Origin: CADEDH01 sp963732695
GTDB taxonomy: Bacteria > Actinomycetota > Acidimicrobiia > Acidimicrobiales > SZUA-35
Direction: 5' to 3'
Length of the DNA stretch: 64,000 nucleotides
NCBI GenBank assembly: GCA_963732695.1
Contig: CAVTAP010000004.1
Coordinates: 1 to 64,000 of the forward strand
The stretch's first letter is position 1. The number at the start of each line of letters is the position of its first letter. The translations under genes and the position numbers were made by a program. Below the pieces are notes generated by a model, which saw only the letters and a list, made by a program, of their open reading frames with translations, ran no database searches and was not told the DNA's origin. Shown here one piece after another: positions 35,517-43,896 of the stretch.

Positions 35517-36090
35517 ACTGCGTCACCTCGGCTGCTCCCGCCCGCAGGCGGCGCAGACCGTTGCGGATCCGCGTCTTGGCCGTGCCCACGGGGATGCCTT
35601 CGATCGAGGCGATCTCGGCCGCGGTGCGGGCGCCGATGGTGGCCAGGAGCACGGCCCGTCGCTGCTCCCGGGGCAGGGCGGCCAGATGGGGGGCCAGACG
35701 CCCGAGCTGGTCGGTGGCCAGGGCGGCCTGGAGGGGATCGTCGGCGTCGACGGTCAGGGACGCCCCGGTCATCAGGTCTCCCATGGCCCACGGGTCCCGG
35801 GGAACGTCACGCCGTACCCGCAGGGCGTCTATGGCCAGGTTGCGGGTAATGGTGAGCAACCAGGTGGGAACGGCGGCCCGGCGGGCGTCGTAGCTGCCGG
35901 CGTGACGCCATACCCGCTCGAACGCCAACTGGCTGATGTCGTCGGCCAGGGTGACGTCGCCCGTCATCGTCATCGCCAGGCCGAACACCCGGCGCTGGAA
36001 CCGACGGACGAACACGGCCAGCGCGTCCCGCTCGTCGAGCGCCACGGCGGCCAGCAGCGCTTCGTCTGACAGCCGGTTGAGGTGACGCAT
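35515..36090 (-). CDS. ECF RNA polymerase sigma factor (SigK-like)
   Basis: A 191-residue ECF sigma factor. Region 2 spans about residues 20-90 (FVRRFQRRVFGLAMTMTGDV, then ADDISQLAFERVWRHAGSYD and WLLTITRNLAIDALR). Region 4 spans about 130-185 (LAALPREQRRAVLLATIGAR, then TAAEIASIEGIPVGTAKTRI), with the helix-turn-helix that reads the -35 element. It is cotranscribed with the zinc-type anti-sigma gene, the usual ECF arrangement. ATG 36090 is chosen because the upstream in-frame extension crosses the intergenic palindrome. Target genes are unknown; the divergent acid-sugar operon is one candidate. Confidence 0.9.
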   Translation of the reverse strand: MRHLNRLSDEALLAAVALDERDALAVFVRRFQRRVFGLAMTMTGDVTLADDISQLAFERVWRHAGSYDARRAAVPTWLLTITRNLAIDALRVRRDVPRDPWAMGDLMTGASLTVDADDPLQAALATDQLGRLAPHLAALPREQRRAVLLATIGARTAAEIASIEGIPVGTAKTRIRNGLRRLRAGAAEVTQ

Positions 36091-36184
36091 CACCTCACTG
36101 TACGTGGCAGGGCCCCACAGGGATTGCTCCGCCCGAGGCAACGTCCAGGCCGTAGGCGGGTGTGTACGCCTCCGGTGTACCCAA

Positions 36185-36201
36185 GGAACCCGAAGGGTTC
36201 C
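36185..36201. repeat. Palindrome GGAACCC-GAA-GGGTTCC
   Basis: Perfect 7-bp arms with a GAA loop, between the divergent sigma and kinase genes, so not an obvious terminator. A GGGTTCGCC-GAA-GGCGAACCC hairpin and a GGAACCCC...GGGTTCC structure at 55866-55943 share the core and loop. Confidence 0.6.
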
Positions 36202-36217
36202 CGGTAGCGTGCCCGGA

Positions 36218-37546
36218 GTGGAACACGACGGCGCGTGGCTGGTGGCGGTGGACGACGATCCCACCGGATGCCAGTCGGTCTCGGGCGTGCCTCTGCTCAC
36301 CGCCTGGGACCACGAGACCCTCGTGGCGGCGGCCCGGCGCCGGGCCCCGGTGACGTTCGTGCTCACCAACAGCCGATCGCTGCCAGCCGACGAGGCGGTG
36401 GCCGTGAACCGGGAGGTGGGCGCCGCCCTGGCGTCGGCCGCGGCCGAGGTGGGCGTTCGGCTCCGGCTGATCAGCCGCAGCGACTCCACGCTCCGGGGCC
36501 ACTACCCGGCCGAGGTCGACGCCCTCGTGGCCGGGGCCGGGATCGCTCCCGACGCCGTGGTGCTGTGCCCCGCCTTCTTCGAGGCCGGCCGGTTCACGGC
36601 CGATGGCATCCACTGGGTCCACCTGGGCGGCGAGCTGATCCCGGCGTGCGAAACCGAGTTCGCCCGGGACGCCACCTTCGGTTTCACCGAGCTGACCCTG
36701 GCCGACTGGGCCCGGGCCCGGGGCGCCCCGCCCGACGTCATCGACGTTGGCCTGGCCACCCTGGCCCGAGGCGACGAGGACGCCGTGGTGGCGGCTCTGC
36801 GGGCGGCCCGGGGCGGCCAGGCCGTGGTGCTCAACGCCACGAACTACGGGCACCTGGCCACGTTCGACGCCGCCGCCCGCCGGGCCGAGGCGGCCGGCAC
36901 CACGATCGTCTACCGCACCGGCCCGTCCTACGTGCGGGCCGCCGCCGGTCTCGGTCGCCCCGTGGTGGCCGACCTGGGCCCGCCGGCCGGCAGCACCCCG
37001 GGCAGCGGCCGCCATGGCCTGGTGATCGTCGGCTCCCACACCGCCCTCACCACGGCCCAGGTGGACGGGGCGGTGGGGGCCCACGGGCTCGACGTGATCG
37101 AGCTCGACGTCAGCGCCGTGCTCGACCCGGCCCGGGTCGACGCCCACGTGGCCCAGGTGGCCGCCGCCGTGGCCGCCTCGCTCGGCCGGCAGGCCACCCT
37201 GCTGCGCACCAGCCGGGTGCTGATCACCGAGCATCCCGACCTGAGCCCTCTGGAGATCAGCCGGCGGGTGGCCGACGCCCTCACCGCCACCGTGCGGCAG
37301 GCGGCCGGCCTGGCTCCGCCGGCCTGGGTGGTGTCCAAGGGTGGGATCACCTCCCACGAGGTGCTGGCCCGGGCGTTCGACGTCCGTTCGGCCGAGGTGG
37401 CGGGCCAGGCGCTGCCCGGCATGATCCCGGTGCTGCGGATCCCCCTCGGTCCCGATGGCGACCTTCGGCCCTACGTGATCTTCCCCGGCAACGTGGGCGA
37501 CGAGCGCACGCTGGCCCAGGTGGTGGCCCGCCTGGTGGGGGCATGA
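36218..37546 (+). CDS. Four-carbon acid-sugar kinase family protein (DUF1537)
   Basis: A 442-residue kinase of the OtnK/DtnK/YgbK family, which phosphorylates four-carbon sugar acids such as 3- or 2-oxo-tetronates. N-terminal DDDPTGCQSVSG binds the substrate, and SRSDSTLRGHYPAEVDAL and CPAFFEAGRFTADGIHWV are family signatures. The C-terminal domain has WVVSKGGITSHEVLARAF and PGMIPVLRIPLGPDGDL (ATP binding). A GTG at 36218 is preferred because upstream in-frame codons run through the palindrome. The stop overlaps the aldolase start (ATGA), so the two enzymes should act in sequence. Confidence 0.88.
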   Translation: MEHDGAWLVAVDDDPTGCQSVSGVPLLTAWDHETLVAAARRRAPVTFVLTNSRSLPADEAVAVNREVGAALASAAAEVGVRLRLISRSDSTLRGHYPAEVDALVAGAGIAPDAVVLCPAFFEAGRFTADGIHWVHLGGELIPACETEFARDATFGFTELTLADWARARGAPPDVIDVGLATLARGDEDAVVAALRAARGGQAVVLNATNYGHLATFDAAARRAEAAGTTIVYRTGPSYVRAAAGLGRPVVADLGPPAGSTPGSGRHGLVIVGSHTALTTAQVDGAVGAHGLDVIELDVSAVLDPARVDAHVAQVAAAVAASLGRQATLLRTSRVLITEHPDLSPLEISRRVADALTATVRQAAGLAPPAWVVSKGGITSHEVLARAFDVRSAEVAGQALPGMIPVLRIPLGPDGDLRPYVIFPGNVGDERTLAQVVARLVGA

Positions 37547-38382
37547 CGCTGGGCGTCGAGCTCGAGTTGCTCCGCGCCCTCCACGCCACCCGCCGGGCGG
37601 TGGTGGCCGCCGTGGCCTACGACCTGGTGACGCTGGAGGCCATCGCCGCCGCCGGCGAGGCCACCGGCTGTCCGGTGATCGCCCAGGTCGGCTCGTCGGC
37701 CTTCGGCCTGGTCCACGGGCCGGGGCTCATCGCCGCCGCTCGGGCCGTGGCCGGTGGCGCCGCGGTCCCGGTGGGGCTGCACCTCGACCACAGCCGGGAC
37801 CTCGACGAGATCCGCCGGTGCCTCGACGCCGGCTACAGCTCGGTCATGATCGACGGCTCCCGGCTGGCCCTGGGGGCCAACACCGAACTGACGGCCCGGG
37901 CCGTCGAGGTGGCCCTGCCCTACGGGGCCTGGGTGGAGGCCGAGCTGGGCCACCTGAGTGGCGACGAGGACCGCTCCACCGGGGCCGGGGCGGGCGAGCC
38001 CACCGACCCCGACGAGGCGGCCCGGTTCGTGGCCGACACCGGGATCGACGCCCTCGCCGTGTGCGTCGGCAACGTCCACGGCCGCACCGCGGCGCCCGTC
38101 ACCCTCGATCTGGGGCGCCTGGAGCGGATCGCCGCTGTCACCCCGGTGCCGCTGGTGCTGCACGGCGCCTCGGGCGTGCCCAGCGAGGTGATCGCCGGCG
38201 CCGTGGGCCTGGGGGTGGCCAAGCTCAACGTCAATGCCGATCTCCGGGCCACCCACCTCGGGGCGATGGCCGCCCACGCCGCCGCCGACCCCACCGGTGA
38301 CGACCTGCCGGGGACTCTGGCCGCCGCCCGCTCGGCGCTGACCGCCCACCTCACGTCGCTCGTCCAGGCCTCCACCGCCTGA
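37543..38382 (+). CDS. Class II aldolase (fructose/tagatose-bisphosphate aldolase family)
   Basis: A 279-residue zinc-dependent aldolase. HLDHSRDLDEIRRCLDAGYS contains the catalytic Asp and zinc-binding His of the GatY/KbaY/Fba family; VEAELGHLSGDED, AVCVGNVHG and VLHGASGVPSEVI give the other metal ligands and the phosphate site; KLNVNADLR closes the barrel. In coupling with a DUF1537 kinase it should cleave the phosphorylated product into dihydroxyacetone phosphate or a related C3 unit. The exact substrate is open. ATG overlap with the kinase stop shows translational coupling. A strong hairpin follows. Confidence 0.85.
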   Translation: MTLGVELELLRALHATRRAVVAAVAYDLVTLEAIAAAGEATGCPVIAQVGSSAFGLVHGPGLIAAARAVAGGAAVPVGLHLDHSRDLDEIRRCLDAGYSSVMIDGSRLALGANTELTARAVEVALPYGAWVEAELGHLSGDEDRSTGAGAGEPTDPDEAARFVADTGIDALAVCVGNVHGRTAAPVTLDLGRLERIAAVTPVPLVLHGASGVPSEVIAGAVGLGVAKLNVNADLRATHLGAMAAHAAADPTGDDLPGTLAAARSALTAHLTSLVQASTA

Positions 38383-38390
38383 CCGGCGGA

Positions 38391-38436
38391 ATCTCCTCAT
38401 GGAGGGTCTCACCGGTGAAACGCTCCATGAGGAGAT
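38391..38436. terminator. Bidirectional terminator, 14-bp perfect stem
   Basis: ATCTCCTCATGGAG and its exact complement with an 18-nt loop, between the convergent aldolase and VOC genes. No clear T-run on either side, which is common for actinobacterial terminators. Confidence 0.65.
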
Positions 38437-38439
38437 CGG

Positions 38440-38856
38440 TCAGTCGACCGTGAGGAGCTCCAGGAGGTTGCCGTCGGGGTCGTTGAAGTAGACCGACTTC
38501 GCCTTGGCGTCGTTCGACGCCAGACGGAACACCGGCCCCTCCACGATGGCCACGTTGTGGCGCCCCAGCAGCTCGATGGCGTCCTCGATCGGGCCCTCCC
38601 AGCGGAAGCAGAAGTCCTCCGAGCCCGGCGTGGGCACCCCGGCCACCATCTCCGGCGGAAGCCCCTTGTCGCGCTCCGGGTCATGCACGTTGATCCGGTT
38701 CGCCCCCACCTGGAGCGAGTAGACGGGGATCTTGCCCGCCCGCCACTTGTCCTCGTAGAGCACCTCGGCCCCGAGCACGTCCCGGTAGAAGGCCATCGTC
38801 GCCTCCGGGTCGGCGGCGGTGATGGCAACGTGGTCGAACCCGGCGATGCGTCCCAT
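38440..38856 (-). CDS. VOC-family metalloenzyme (glyoxalase fold)
   Basis: A 138-residue single-module vicinal-oxygen-chelate protein: IAGFDHVAITAADPEATMAF, YRDVLGAEVLYEDKW, NRINVHDPERDKG and VYFNDPDGNLLELLTVD. The first metal ligand His (FDHV) and final Glu (LLELL) are present, as in glyoxalase and extradiol-like VOC enzymes. The closest known group is the VOC/biphenyl-2,3-diol dioxygenase-like small proteins; substrate unknown. GGAGGAGAG sits ahead of ATG 38856. It is convergent with the aldolase and divergent from the LLM gene. Confidence 0.82.
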   Translation of the reverse strand: MGRIAGFDHVAITAADPEATMAFYRDVLGAEVLYEDKWRAGKIPVYSLQVGANRINVHDPERDKGLPPEMVAGVPTPGSEDFCFRWEGPIEDAIELLGRHNVAIVEGPVFRLASNDAKAKSVYFNDPDGNLLELLTVD

Positions 38857-38965
38857 GGCGTGCTCTCCTCCTGGCACCCCAACCCCCTGGTGGTGCCGGC
38901 CCCATCCTGGCACGCCGGGCCGGCCCGCCGCCTGCCCGTCGTGCCGTCTGCTTGACTGAGACCCC

Positions 38966-40291
38966 ATGAGCGAAGACCCCGCCACCCGCCGCATGCACCT
39001 GGCCGCCTTCCTCATCGCCGGGCCGGTGTCGCACCACCACGGGCTGTGGCGGGATCCAGCCGGGGCGGTGCCGTTCCTGTCGGTCGACCACTACGTCCAC
39101 ATCGCCCGCACCCTGGAGCGGGGCCGGTTCGACCTCGTGTTCTTCGCCGACCGCCTGGCCATCGCCGACCGGTTCGGCGGCGACAAGACCACGGGGCTCG
39201 GCACCGGCGACCAGGACGCCACCCGGCTCGACCCGCTGCCCCTGCTCGGTGCCCTGGCCGCCACCACCAGCCACATCGGCCTCGGCGCCACGCGCTCCAC
39301 GACCTACGACCAGCCCTACCACGTGGCCCGGGCCTTCCAGACGCTCGACCATCTGTCCCGGGGGCGGGTGGCGTGGAACGTGGTGACCTCGATGAACGAC
39401 GGCGAGGCCCTCAACTTCGGCCTCGACACCCACTTGGACCACGACACCCGCTACGACCGGGCCGACGAGTTCATGGAGCTGACGGCGAAGCTGTGGGACT
39501 CGTGGGCCCCCGACGCCCTCGTGCTCGATCAGGCCGGCGGGGTCTACGCCGATCCCCACCGGGTCCGCTACGTGGATCACGTCGGCCCCTGGTTCCGGTC
39601 CAGGGGCCCGCTCAACATCCCGCCCGGCCCCCAGGGTCGCCCCGTGATCATCCAGGCCGGGGCGTCCGACCGGGGCCTGGCCTTCGCCGCCCGGTGGGCC
39701 GAGGTGGTGTTCACCATCGGGCCCACGGTCGACGATCTGCGCCGCTACGCCGACAGCCTGCGAGCCGAGATGAGCCGGATCGGCCGGCCGGCCGCCGCCT
39801 GCCGGGTGCTGGCTGCGGTGATGCCGTTCGTCGGGGCCACCACGGCTGAGGCCGAGGACGGGCGGGACCGGGCCAACGCCCTGGTCGACCCGCTGGCCGG
39901 GCTGTCGACCCTGTCGGCCCACGCCAACCTCGACCTGTCGACGCTCGACCTCGACTCCCCCGTGGAACGGCTGGACGGCACCGGCACCCAGAGCCTCAGC
40001 CGCCTCGCCGGGCGGATCGCCCGGGACGAGGGCCTCACGCTGCGCCAGATCGGCCAGCGGTACGGGCAGGGTGTGCTCGTGCCCCAGCTGTGCGGCACCG
40101 GGGCCGAGGTGGCCAGCCAGCTGGCAGAGCTGTTCGACGGCAGCGGCGTCGACGGCTTCGTGATCTCGCCCGCCCTGCTCCCGGCGTCGTTCGAGGTGTT
40201 CGTGGACGCGGTGGTCCCCGAGCTCCAGCGCCTTGGCCGGTACCGCACGGACTACGAGGCCGGCACCCTCCGGGGCCACCTCCAGGAGTGA
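38966..40291 (+). CDS. LLM-class FMN monooxygenase (NtaA/SnaA/DszA family)
   Basis: A 441-residue flavin-dependent monooxygenase that uses FMNH2 supplied by a reductase. Family features: HHHGLWRDPAGAVPFLSVDH near the N-terminus, FDLVFFADRLAI, GLGATRSTTYDQPYHVARAF, RVAWNVVTSMNDGEALNFG, YDRADEFMELTAKLWDSW and PVIIQAGASDRG. Known members attack nitrilotriacetate, dibenzothiophene sulfone, pristinamycin precursors and cyclic compounds. Substrate here unknown, but location in a catabolic region supports a degradative role. The gene ends ten bases from a convergent DUF385-type gene. Confidence 0.85.
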   Translation: MSEDPATRRMHLAAFLIAGPVSHHHGLWRDPAGAVPFLSVDHYVHIARTLERGRFDLVFFADRLAIADRFGGDKTTGLGTGDQDATRLDPLPLLGALAATTSHIGLGATRSTTYDQPYHVARAFQTLDHLSRGRVAWNVVTSMNDGEALNFGLDTHLDHDTRYDRADEFMELTAKLWDSWAPDALVLDQAGGVYADPHRVRYVDHVGPWFRSRGPLNIPPGPQGRPVIIQAGASDRGLAFAARWAEVVFTIGPTVDDLRRYADSLRAEMSRIGRPAAACRVLAAVMPFVGATTAEAEDGRDRANALVDPLAGLSTLSAHANLDLSTLDLDSPVERLDGTGTQSLSRLAGRIARDEGLTLRQIGQRYGQGVLVPQLCGTGAEVASQLAELFDGSGVDGFVISPALLPASFEVFVDAVVPELQRLGRYRTDYEAGTLRGHLQE

Positions 40292-40300
40292 CGCGCCCGG

Positions 40301-40765
40301 TCAGCCCAGGACGGTGGACGCACCGGAGGCGGCCAGCTCGGCGGTGAGCCAGTCGTCGTCGCCGGTGAACGTGATGGCCACGATCGGGCTGTGGGCCACA
40401 GCGGTGTCGAGGTCCACGGCCTTGCGGTAGTACTCGGTGGAGGCGTCGCTCAGGATGCGGCGCCGGTCGTCGGGGTCGGTCACCGGTTCCGCCGTGGCCG
40501 ACAGGTCGGCCTTCACGCCGGCCTTGAGCCGCAGGGTGAACGCCGGGTGGGCCTTCAGGTTGGCCAGCCAGTCCCGGGGGGTGCGCGTGGCCCCGGCCTT
40601 GCCGGCGTTGGGGGTGCCGCAGATCAGCACCCGACCGGCCTGCACCGTGGTCCAGATCTCGGTGGTGCGGGGCTGGCCGCTGTGGCGCCCGGTGGTGACG
40701 ATATCGATCGTCCGCTCGGTGAGCAGGCTGCGGACGATGGCCTCTCGATCGGCAATGTCGGTCAT
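40301..40765 (-). CDS. Deazaflavin-dependent nitroreductase-like protein (DUF385/PPOX fold)
   Basis: A 154-residue split-barrel flavin or F420 protein: IDIVTTGRHSGQPRTTEIWT (the T-x-G-R-x-S-G-x-x-R motif of DUF385), RVLICGTPNAGKAG, RDWLANLKAHPAFTLRLK and a C-terminal strand. Such proteins use F420H2 to reduce quinones or nitro-aromatics, or bind fatty acids. A long shadow frame continues upstream across the BVMO 2 region, but ATG 40765 (MTDIADREAIVRSLL) gives the normal family length. It is divergent from BVMO 2, so they may share a control region. Confidence 0.8.
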   Translation of the reverse strand: MTDIADREAIVRSLLTERTIDIVTTGRHSGQPRTTEIWTTVQAGRVLICGTPNAGKAGATRTPRDWLANLKAHPAFTLRLKAGVKADLSATAEPVTDPDDRRRILSDASTEYYRKAVDLDTAVAHSPIVAITFTGDDDWLTAELAASGASTVLG

Positions 40766-40836
40766 GGCCCGTGACCGTACCAAGCCGAATTCGGGGCCGC
40801 TTCGGCTCGCAAAGTACTGTGGCCTTCTCAGGATCA

Positions 40837-40874
40837 CAGGACCACACGATGTGTGGCATCTCAGGACCACACAA
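40837..40874. promoter_or_regulatory. Palindrome and direct repeat before BVMO 2
   Basis: CAGGACCACAC occurs twice, 25 bp apart, and the first copy continues into a perfect palindrome CCACAC-GAT-GTGTGG at 40842-40856. It lies in the divergent gap, 15-50 bp upstream of the BVMO 2 GTG. Two half-sites plus a palindrome suit an operator for a local repressor, not present in the window. Upstream, TTCGGG-N19-TACTGT (40790-40820) could be a weak promoter. Confidence 0.45.
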
Positions 40875-40888
40875 GGGGACGAAGCGAC

Positions 40889-42784
40889 GTGTTGGAAAGC
40901 GATGTCGGCGCCGACCTGATCGGCAAACTGGGCTACGACGCCGAAGGGCTGGGCTTCGACCCGGGCGAGTTGAAGGCGAAGTACCTGTCGGAACGGGACC
41001 GTCGGCTGCGGTCGGACGGCAACGAGCAGTACGTGGAGGTCACCGCCGAGTTCTCCCGGTACGTGGAAGACCCCTACGTGGAGCCCGGCTTCACCCGGGA
41101 GCCGATCTTCGACGAGGTGGAGGTGACGATCATCGGCGGCGGCTTCGGCGGCCTGCTGATGGGGGCCCGTCTGCGGGAGGCCGGCTACGACAGCATCCGC
41201 CTGGTGGAGAAGGCGGGCGACGTCGGCGGCACGTGGTACTGGAACCGGTACCCGGGGGCCATGTGCGACGTCGAGTCCTACGTGTACCTCCCGCTGCTGG
41301 AGGAGCTGGGCACCATGCCCTCCACCAAGTACCCGTTCGCCCCCGAGATCTTCGAGCACTCGAAGAACATCGCCCGGCACTACGACCTCTACCGTGACGC
41401 CCTGTTCCAGACCGGCATCTCCCGCCTGTCGTGGAGCGACGACACCACGCGTTGGACGGTGGAGACCGACCGGGGCGACCGGTTCACCACCCAGTGGATC
41501 GCCATGGCCAACGGCCCGCTCAACCGGCCCAAGCTGCCCGGGATCCCCGGCATCAACGAGTTCAAGGGCTACACGTTCCACACCTCCCGCTGGGACTACG
41601 AGTACACCGGCGGCGACTCGATGGGGAACCTGCACAAGCTGGGCGACAAGGTGGTGGGCATCATCGGCACCGGCGCCACCGCCGTGCAGTGCATCCCGCA
41701 CCTGGGCGAGGGGGCCAAGCACCTCTACGTGTTCCAGCGCACCCCGTCGTCGGTCGACGTCCGCAACAACGCCCCCACCGACCCCGAGTGGGTGAAGAGC
41801 CTGGAGCCGGGCTGGCAGCAGGAGCGGATGGAGAACTTCAACGTCGTCGTCTCCGGCGGCGACGTGGAGGAGGATCTGGTCAAGGACGGCTGGACCGACA
41901 TCTTCCGCAACCTCACCGGCGTGGTGGCCAAGCAGGCGGCCCGCAAGCTCGGCCGCCGGCTCAGCCCCCAGGAGCGGGGTGAGCTGATGGAGCTGGCCGA
42001 CTACATGAAGATGAACCAGGTCCGGGCCCGGGTCGACGAGATCGTGACGGATCCAGCCACGGCCGAGAAGCTCAAGCCCTGGTACCGCCAGTTCTGCAAG
42101 CGCCCCTGCTTCCACGACGAGTACCTGCTGACGTTCAACCGGCCCAACGTGACCCTGGTCGACACCGACGGCCTCGGCGTGCAGCAGCTCACCGAGAACG
42201 GGGTGATGGTCGACGGCACCGAGTACAAGGTCGACTGCCTGGTGTTCGCCACCGGCTTCGAGGTCGGCACGTCCTACACCCGGCGGGCCGGTTACGACAT
42301 CGTGGGCCGCAACGGGATGACGCTGTCGGAGAAGTGGTCGGAGGGGCTGCGCACCCTGCACGGCATGCAGACCAACGGATTCCCCAACTGCTTCTTCCTC
42401 GGCTTCACCCAGACGGCGGTGACGGTGAGCGTGCCCATGGCCCTCAACGAGCAGGCCAAGCACGTGGTCTACATGATGACCGAGGCCCGGGACCGGGGCG
42501 TCGACACGGTGGAGACCACGCTGAAGGCCGAGGACGCCTGGGTGCAGGAGATCCGCCGGGCCCAGAGCATCGGGCGCCGCTTCTACGCCGAGTGCACCCC
42601 CGGCTACTACAACAACGAAGGCAAGCTGGGCAGCCCGTTCGGCCTGTTCGCCGGCACCTACGTCGAGGGCCCGATCCGGTTCTTCAAGCTGCTGGAGGGC
42701 TGGCGCGAGGCCGGTGACCTGGCCGGCGTGGAGCTGGGCGGCACGGCACTGGCGTCGGCCTCGGCCGGCGACGGAGGGGAGTGA
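40889..42784 (+). CDS. Type I Baeyer-Villiger monooxygenase (BVMO 2), long form
   Basis: A 631-residue BVMO with an N-terminal extension of about 80 residues (SERDRRLRSDGNEQYVEV) before the FAD motif IIGGGFGGLLMGARLREAG. Further motifs: GDVGGTWYWNRYPGAMCDVE, fingerprint FKGYTFHTSRWDYE, and NADP motif IGTGATAVQCIPHLG. The extension and the MCDVESYVYLPLLEE loop place it with the cyclopentadecanone/phenylacetone-type long BVMOs. GTG 40889 has AAGGGG ten bases upstream. The stop overlaps the next gene (GTGA), an esterase, which fits ketone to ester to acid plus alcohol. It probably acts on a bulky or cyclic ketone; specificity cannot be read. Confidence 0.93.
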   Translation: MLESDVGADLIGKLGYDAEGLGFDPGELKAKYLSERDRRLRSDGNEQYVEVTAEFSRYVEDPYVEPGFTREPIFDEVEVTIIGGGFGGLLMGARLREAGYDSIRLVEKAGDVGGTWYWNRYPGAMCDVESYVYLPLLEELGTMPSTKYPFAPEIFEHSKNIARHYDLYRDALFQTGISRLSWSDDTTRWTVETDRGDRFTTQWIAMANGPLNRPKLPGIPGINEFKGYTFHTSRWDYEYTGGDSMGNLHKLGDKVVGIIGTGATAVQCIPHLGEGAKHLYVFQRTPSSVDVRNNAPTDPEWVKSLEPGWQQERMENFNVVVSGGDVEEDLVKDGWTDIFRNLTGVVAKQAARKLGRRLSPQERGELMELADYMKMNQVRARVDEIVTDPATAEKLKPWYRQFCKRPCFHDEYLLTFNRPNVTLVDTDGLGVQQLTENGVMVDGTEYKVDCLVFATGFEVGTSYTRRAGYDIVGRNGMTLSEKWSEGLRTLHGMQTNGFPNCFFLGFTQTAVTVSVPMALNEQAKHVVYMMTEARDRGVDTVETTLKAEDAWVQEIRRAQSIGRRFYAECTPGYYNNEGKLGSPFGLFAGTYVEGPIRFFKLLEGWREAGDLAGVELGGTALASASAGDGGE

Positions 42785-43833
42785 GCGTCATGTCCAAGCT
42801 GACCGAGGATCCCCGGATCGACCCCCGCATCAAGGCCGCCTTCGGCCACTGGCCGGCCATGGGCGGGCGAGACATGGTGAGCCGGGAGGAGGTGATCGAG
42901 CGCAACCACACCGAGAAGGCCAACAAGGCCCGAGAGGCGATGGAGGCGTTCATGGCCAAGGTCGACAACGAGGAGATCGCTCCCTCGGCCGGGCTCACGA
43001 TCACCACCGAGACGTTCACCTCCCAGCCCGATGGCAACACCGTGCAGGTGCTGTTCGTCCGGCCCGATGGCGTGGAGCGGCCCCCCGTGGTGTGCTATCT
43101 CCACGGCGGCGGCATGGCCACCATGTCGGCCTTCGACGGCAACTACCGGGCCTGGGCCCGGATCATCGCCGCCAACGGGGTGGCGGTGGCCATGGTCGAC
43201 TTCCGCAACTCGGTGGTCGCGTCGTCGGCCGGTGAGGTGGCACCCTACCCCGGCGGCCTCGACGACTGCGTGTCGGCTGTCGGCTGGTTGGCGGCGGAGG
43301 CCGACCGGCTCGGCGTCGACGCCGGCCGGATGATCGTGGCGGGGGAGAGCGGCGGCGGCAACCTGACGCTGGCCACGGGGCTCCGCCTGCTGAGCGAGGG
43401 GCGGGCCGGGCTGGTCACCGGCCTCTACGCCCTGTGCCCCTACATCCTGGGGGCGTGGCCCGACGACCGATGCCCGTCGTCGGTGGAGAACAACGGGATC
43501 TTCCTCGACCTGCACAACAACCAGGGGCGGATGGGCTACGGGATCGAGGCCTACGAGGCCGGCGACCCGTTGGCCTGGCCCGCCTTCGCCGCCGAGGCCG
43601 ACGTCCAGGGACTCCCGCCCACGATGATCAGCGTCAACGAGTGCGACCCGCTGCGCGACGAGGGGATCAACTTCTACCGGCTGCTGCTGTCGGCCGGGGT
43701 GCCGGCCCAGTGCCGGCAGGTGATGGGGACGGTGCACGGCACCGAGATCTTCCCCATGGCCTGCCCCGACATCAGCCGGGAGACCGCCTCCAGCATCGCC
43801 GCCTGGGCCCGGGGTACGTCCCTGCCCCGCTAG
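42781..43833 (+). CDS. HSL-family alpha/beta hydrolase (esterase)
   Basis: A 350-residue esterase of the hormone-sensitive-lipase family. The oxyanion hole motif is CYLHGGGMATMSAFDGN, the nucleophile elbow is IVAGESGGGNLTLATG (Ser in GESGG), and the acid/His pair lies in SVNECDPLRDEG and MGTVHGTEIF. It starts by overlapping the BVMO 2 stop as GTGA (an ATG at 42790 is an alternative), so it is made together with BVMO 2. The likely role is hydrolysis of the ester or lactone made by that enzyme. A long hairpin follows its stop. Confidence 0.88.
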   Translation: MSVMSKLTEDPRIDPRIKAAFGHWPAMGGRDMVSREEVIERNHTEKANKAREAMEAFMAKVDNEEIAPSAGLTITTETFTSQPDGNTVQVLFVRPDGVERPPVVCYLHGGGMATMSAFDGNYRAWARIIAANGVAVAMVDFRNSVVASSAGEVAPYPGGLDDCVSAVGWLAAEADRLGVDAGRMIVAGESGGGNLTLATGLRLLSEGRAGLVTGLYALCPYILGAWPDDRCPSSVENNGIFLDLHNNQGRMGYGIEAYEAGDPLAWPAFAAEADVQGLPPTMISVNECDPLRDEGINFYRLLLSAGVPAQCRQVMGTVHGTEIFPMACPDISRETASSIAAWARGTSLPR

Positions 43834-43845
43834 TCACGCTGCTGC

Positions 43846-43892
43846 GAACTGTGGCGCCAGATGCTGGATTCCAGCACCGGGCGCCACAGTTC
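43846..43892. terminator. Bidirectional terminator, 13-bp perfect stem
   Basis: GAACTGTGGCGCC and its exact complement, with a nested TGCTGG-ATT-CCAGCA hairpin in the loop, between the convergent esterase and dehydratase genes. Confidence 0.65.
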
Positions 43893-43896
43893 CCGG

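Noticed and set aside
40766..42463. N-terminal extension of the DUF385-like gene across BVMO 2
   Set aside because: The extension is antisense of BVMO 2; the family length and motifs are fully contained in 40301-40765.
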